A stretch of 64,000 bases of DNA from Argyresthia goedartella (taxonomy: Eukaryota; Arthropoda; Insecta; Lepidoptera; Argyresthiidae). The notes below the pieces were generated by a model. The model saw only the letters and a list, made by a program, of their open reading frames with translations, was not told the origin of the DNA and ran no database searches. Position 1 is the first letter of the stretch; each line of letters begins with the position of its first letter. Both the position numbers and the translations under genes were made by a program. Of this stretch, positions 62,355 through 64,000 are shown one piece after another. The stretch spans positions 30,210,906-30,274,905 of the forward strand of contig OX463818.1 of NCBI GenBank assembly GCA_949825045.1, in the 5' to 3' direction.

Positions 62355-63350
62355 TCCTTAATCAATAGGAAGGCGAGAAAGTGTTGCGACCGCTCTCCTG
62401 AGGACCGAGTCCCCCACCTTGACTTCTGCTGATCGAGGCGTGCCATCCCGACCCGGGTACAAATTGACGATCCGTCCTCGTCTCCATCTCAATGATGGCA
62501 GGTTCGCATCCTTAATCAGCACCAAATCACCGACTTGAGGGGGGCTCGTCCGGTCAGTCCACTTAAGGCGCTGCTGCAAGATGTGCTACTCAAGGGACCA
62601 CCGTTTCCAAAAATCTTGAGCCATCTGCTGCAACATCTGCCACCTAGTTAACCGACTTAACTTAACATCACCGAATGGGTATTCTGGCAGGGCGTTAAGG
62701 GGCTGACCTATCAGGAAGTGACCCGGCGTCAACGCTTCCAAATCATTTGGATCCGAACTGAGCGGGCACAACGGACGCGAGTTCAGTGTCATTTCAATTT
62801 TAAAGAACAGCGTCGCAAGCTCTTCAAAGCGTAGAGAGGTCTCACCGATGATCCTCGTCAGGTGCGACTTAGCCGATTTAACCGCAGCCTCAAAAATTCC
62901 TCCCCAATGAGGACATCCCGGCGGACTGAAAACCCATTCAATCCCTCGTCGGGAGCAAGCTGTACCGATGGCATCCTGGTTACCGTTCAGGAATTGAGTG
63001 ACCTCCTGCAGATATCGCCTGGCTCCGACAAAATTTGTGCCGTTGTCCGAACGGATTAATGTCGGGAGGCCCCTTCGTGAGACGAACTGATCCAGACATG
63101 CGATAAATGCTTCTGTAGTGAGGTCACTGACCACCTCCAAGTGGACTGCCTTCGTGGCCAAGCACACGAAGACGCACAGGTATGCCTTCACTAATCTGGC
63201 GTTCCGTAGCTGTGAAGACTTGACCATGAATGGTCCCGCGAAATCCGTTCCGACACCCGCAAAGGGCCGGATTTCGTTAACCCTATCCGAGGGCAAATCT
63301 GGGGCTGCATCGTAGCCGCCTTGGCCCGATAACAAGGCAGGCACCGAAGT
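62355..63350 (-). pseudogene. BEL-4 integrase (copy 2)
   Basis: Core with GVGTDFAGPFMV, TLIRSDNGTNFVGARRYLQE and HWGGIFEAAVKSAKSHLTRI, so all catalytic acids are present, followed by [20 protein letters not shown] and the C-terminal LVLIKDANLPSLRWRRGRIV. Two lesions: a 3-base loss near 62586 turns Glu-Tyr-Leu into a TAG stop, and 7 bases lost near 63298 shift the frame between zinc domain and core. Otherwise better kept than copy A. Confidence 0.9.
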
Positions 63351-64000
63351 ACGACGCTACGCACTAAGCGTCCCGATAAAATCCAGAACTCGCGCTGGAG
63401 AAACGCCATCAAGGCGTGGCATCCGACATGCCCATTCCGAATGTGTCGATCCTGTATCAACAGTTCGACCAACTTCCCTTTCCTAGGGAGTAACAACGGG
63501 TGGCGAGCCGCATAAGGCAGGTTGGCATTCCGCAGCCGACCTCCTACCCTCAGCAATCCGTAAGGGTCAATAAACGGGTTGAGCCGAGCCACAGCTCCCT
63601 TCAGTTGGACGCGTCCGCGTCTCAGAGTGTCCAGTTCGGACTTAAAGTGCACCGTCTGCACGTTCCGTACCAATGCGAACAACGCATGGTTCCGTTCCCG
63701 TGGTGTCACGACCTGTGTCCGCACTCGTTGCGCCTCAGAATTGCGACAATTCCGCGCAAATCGGAAGATCCAGGCGGTCACATTGACCAGCTTGCCGAGC
63801 GAGCTGTACCGTTCCAGCAGGCTGAACTCCTCTTCCGGCTCTGGTTGCATCGTACAGACACCGATTGTCAAAGCGCCGTTCGCCGTGGTAACGCGTGGAC
63901 TCATTGGCCAATCCGATTTGGCTTGAGTCAACCATTTTGGACCCCACCACAAGGGATGTCCAACTAACTCCGGAGCGTGACACCCACGAGACGCACAGTC
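63351..64000 (-). pseudogene. BEL-4 RNase H end and integrase zinc domain (copy 2)
   Basis: A continuous minus frame (63191-63952) covers CHAPELVGHPLWWG-type RNase H end, FRFARNCRNSEAQRVRT, a helical linker (ALFALVRNVQTVHFKSELDT), NPFIDPYGLLRVGGRLRNAN, and the zinc domain ending in CLPCYRAKAATMQPQ. It shows what the 137-bp deletion removed elsewhere. The gene continues beyond the window edge. Confidence 0.88.

Larger units (their letters stand above)
62327..64000 (-). mobile_element. BEL-4 copy 2 (runs off the window)
   Basis: A second, separate insertion of BEL-4. It lacks the 137-bp deletion of the other copies, so it preserves the RNase H-integrase joint, and it extends past 64000. Confidence 0.88.

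Overview
The window reads as nuclear DNA of a moth or butterfly (Lepidoptera). It is almost wall-to-wall transposable elements. The evidence is an AT-rich background, BEL/Pao, Ty3/Gypsy and Mag-type LTR elements (the Mag-type copy has very short 86-bp LTRs), CR1/Jockey-group and RTE LINEs with pentanucleotide or GATGAT tails, tRNA-derived SINEs of the kind common in Lepidoptera, and Harbinger, mariner and Merlin DNA transposons. I find no convincing single-copy host gene, rRNA or tRNA gene. The density of nested, decayed and rearranged elements suggests heterochromatin or a sex-limited (W-like) chromosome; that is inference.

Layout. 1-763: 3' end of a LINE (LINE-1) abutting BEL-1. 763-7740: BEL-1 (minus strand), split by a 4.5-kb CR1-like LINE (LINE-2, 2641-7167). 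7740-17490: a minus-strand Jockey-group LINE (LINE-3), split inside its RT gene by a nearly complete Gypsy element (8298-14514) flanked by the 4-bp target duplication ATAT. 17491-29925: BEL-2 (plus strand), split by a mariner-derived fold-back element (19515-27949) that surrounds a Harbinger-like transposon, which in turn carries a Jockey fragment, a Mag-type LTR element (21415-25558, target duplication ATTAT), a SINE and LINE pieces; a 491-bp MITE also sits in the BEL-2 integrase. 30100-36125: sparse old LINE, RTE, SINE and MITE remnants and unassigned AT-rich DNA.

36182-58611 is the structurally remarkable part. It holds rearranged copies of an env-carrying BEL element (BEL-3) that has a second, GC-rich BEL element (BEL-4) inserted in it: an inverted duplication around a LINE (36182-38438), a 6.4-kb direct duplication (37757-44196 and 45791-52219), and a 3,493-bp inverted repeat with no net indel between its arms (48758-52250 and 53591-57083). 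The orphan 5' half of BEL-3 (LTR and gag) follows at 57084-58611. 58613-64000 holds a Merlin (IS1595-like) transposase pseudogene, a 126-bp tandem repeat, the LTR and Env end of another LTR element, about 1.5 kb I cannot classify, and a second BEL-4 copy that runs off the window.

How the parts work together. The genes are those of selfish elements: Gag makes the particle, Pol supplies protease, reverse transcriptase, RNase H and integrase, LTRs drive transcription, and LINE endonuclease plus RT carry out target-primed insertion. Nearly every coding region carries stops, frameshifts or lost catalytic residues, so the window mostly records past activity. The Gypsy and Mag-type insertions look youngest because their LTR pairs are nearly identical.
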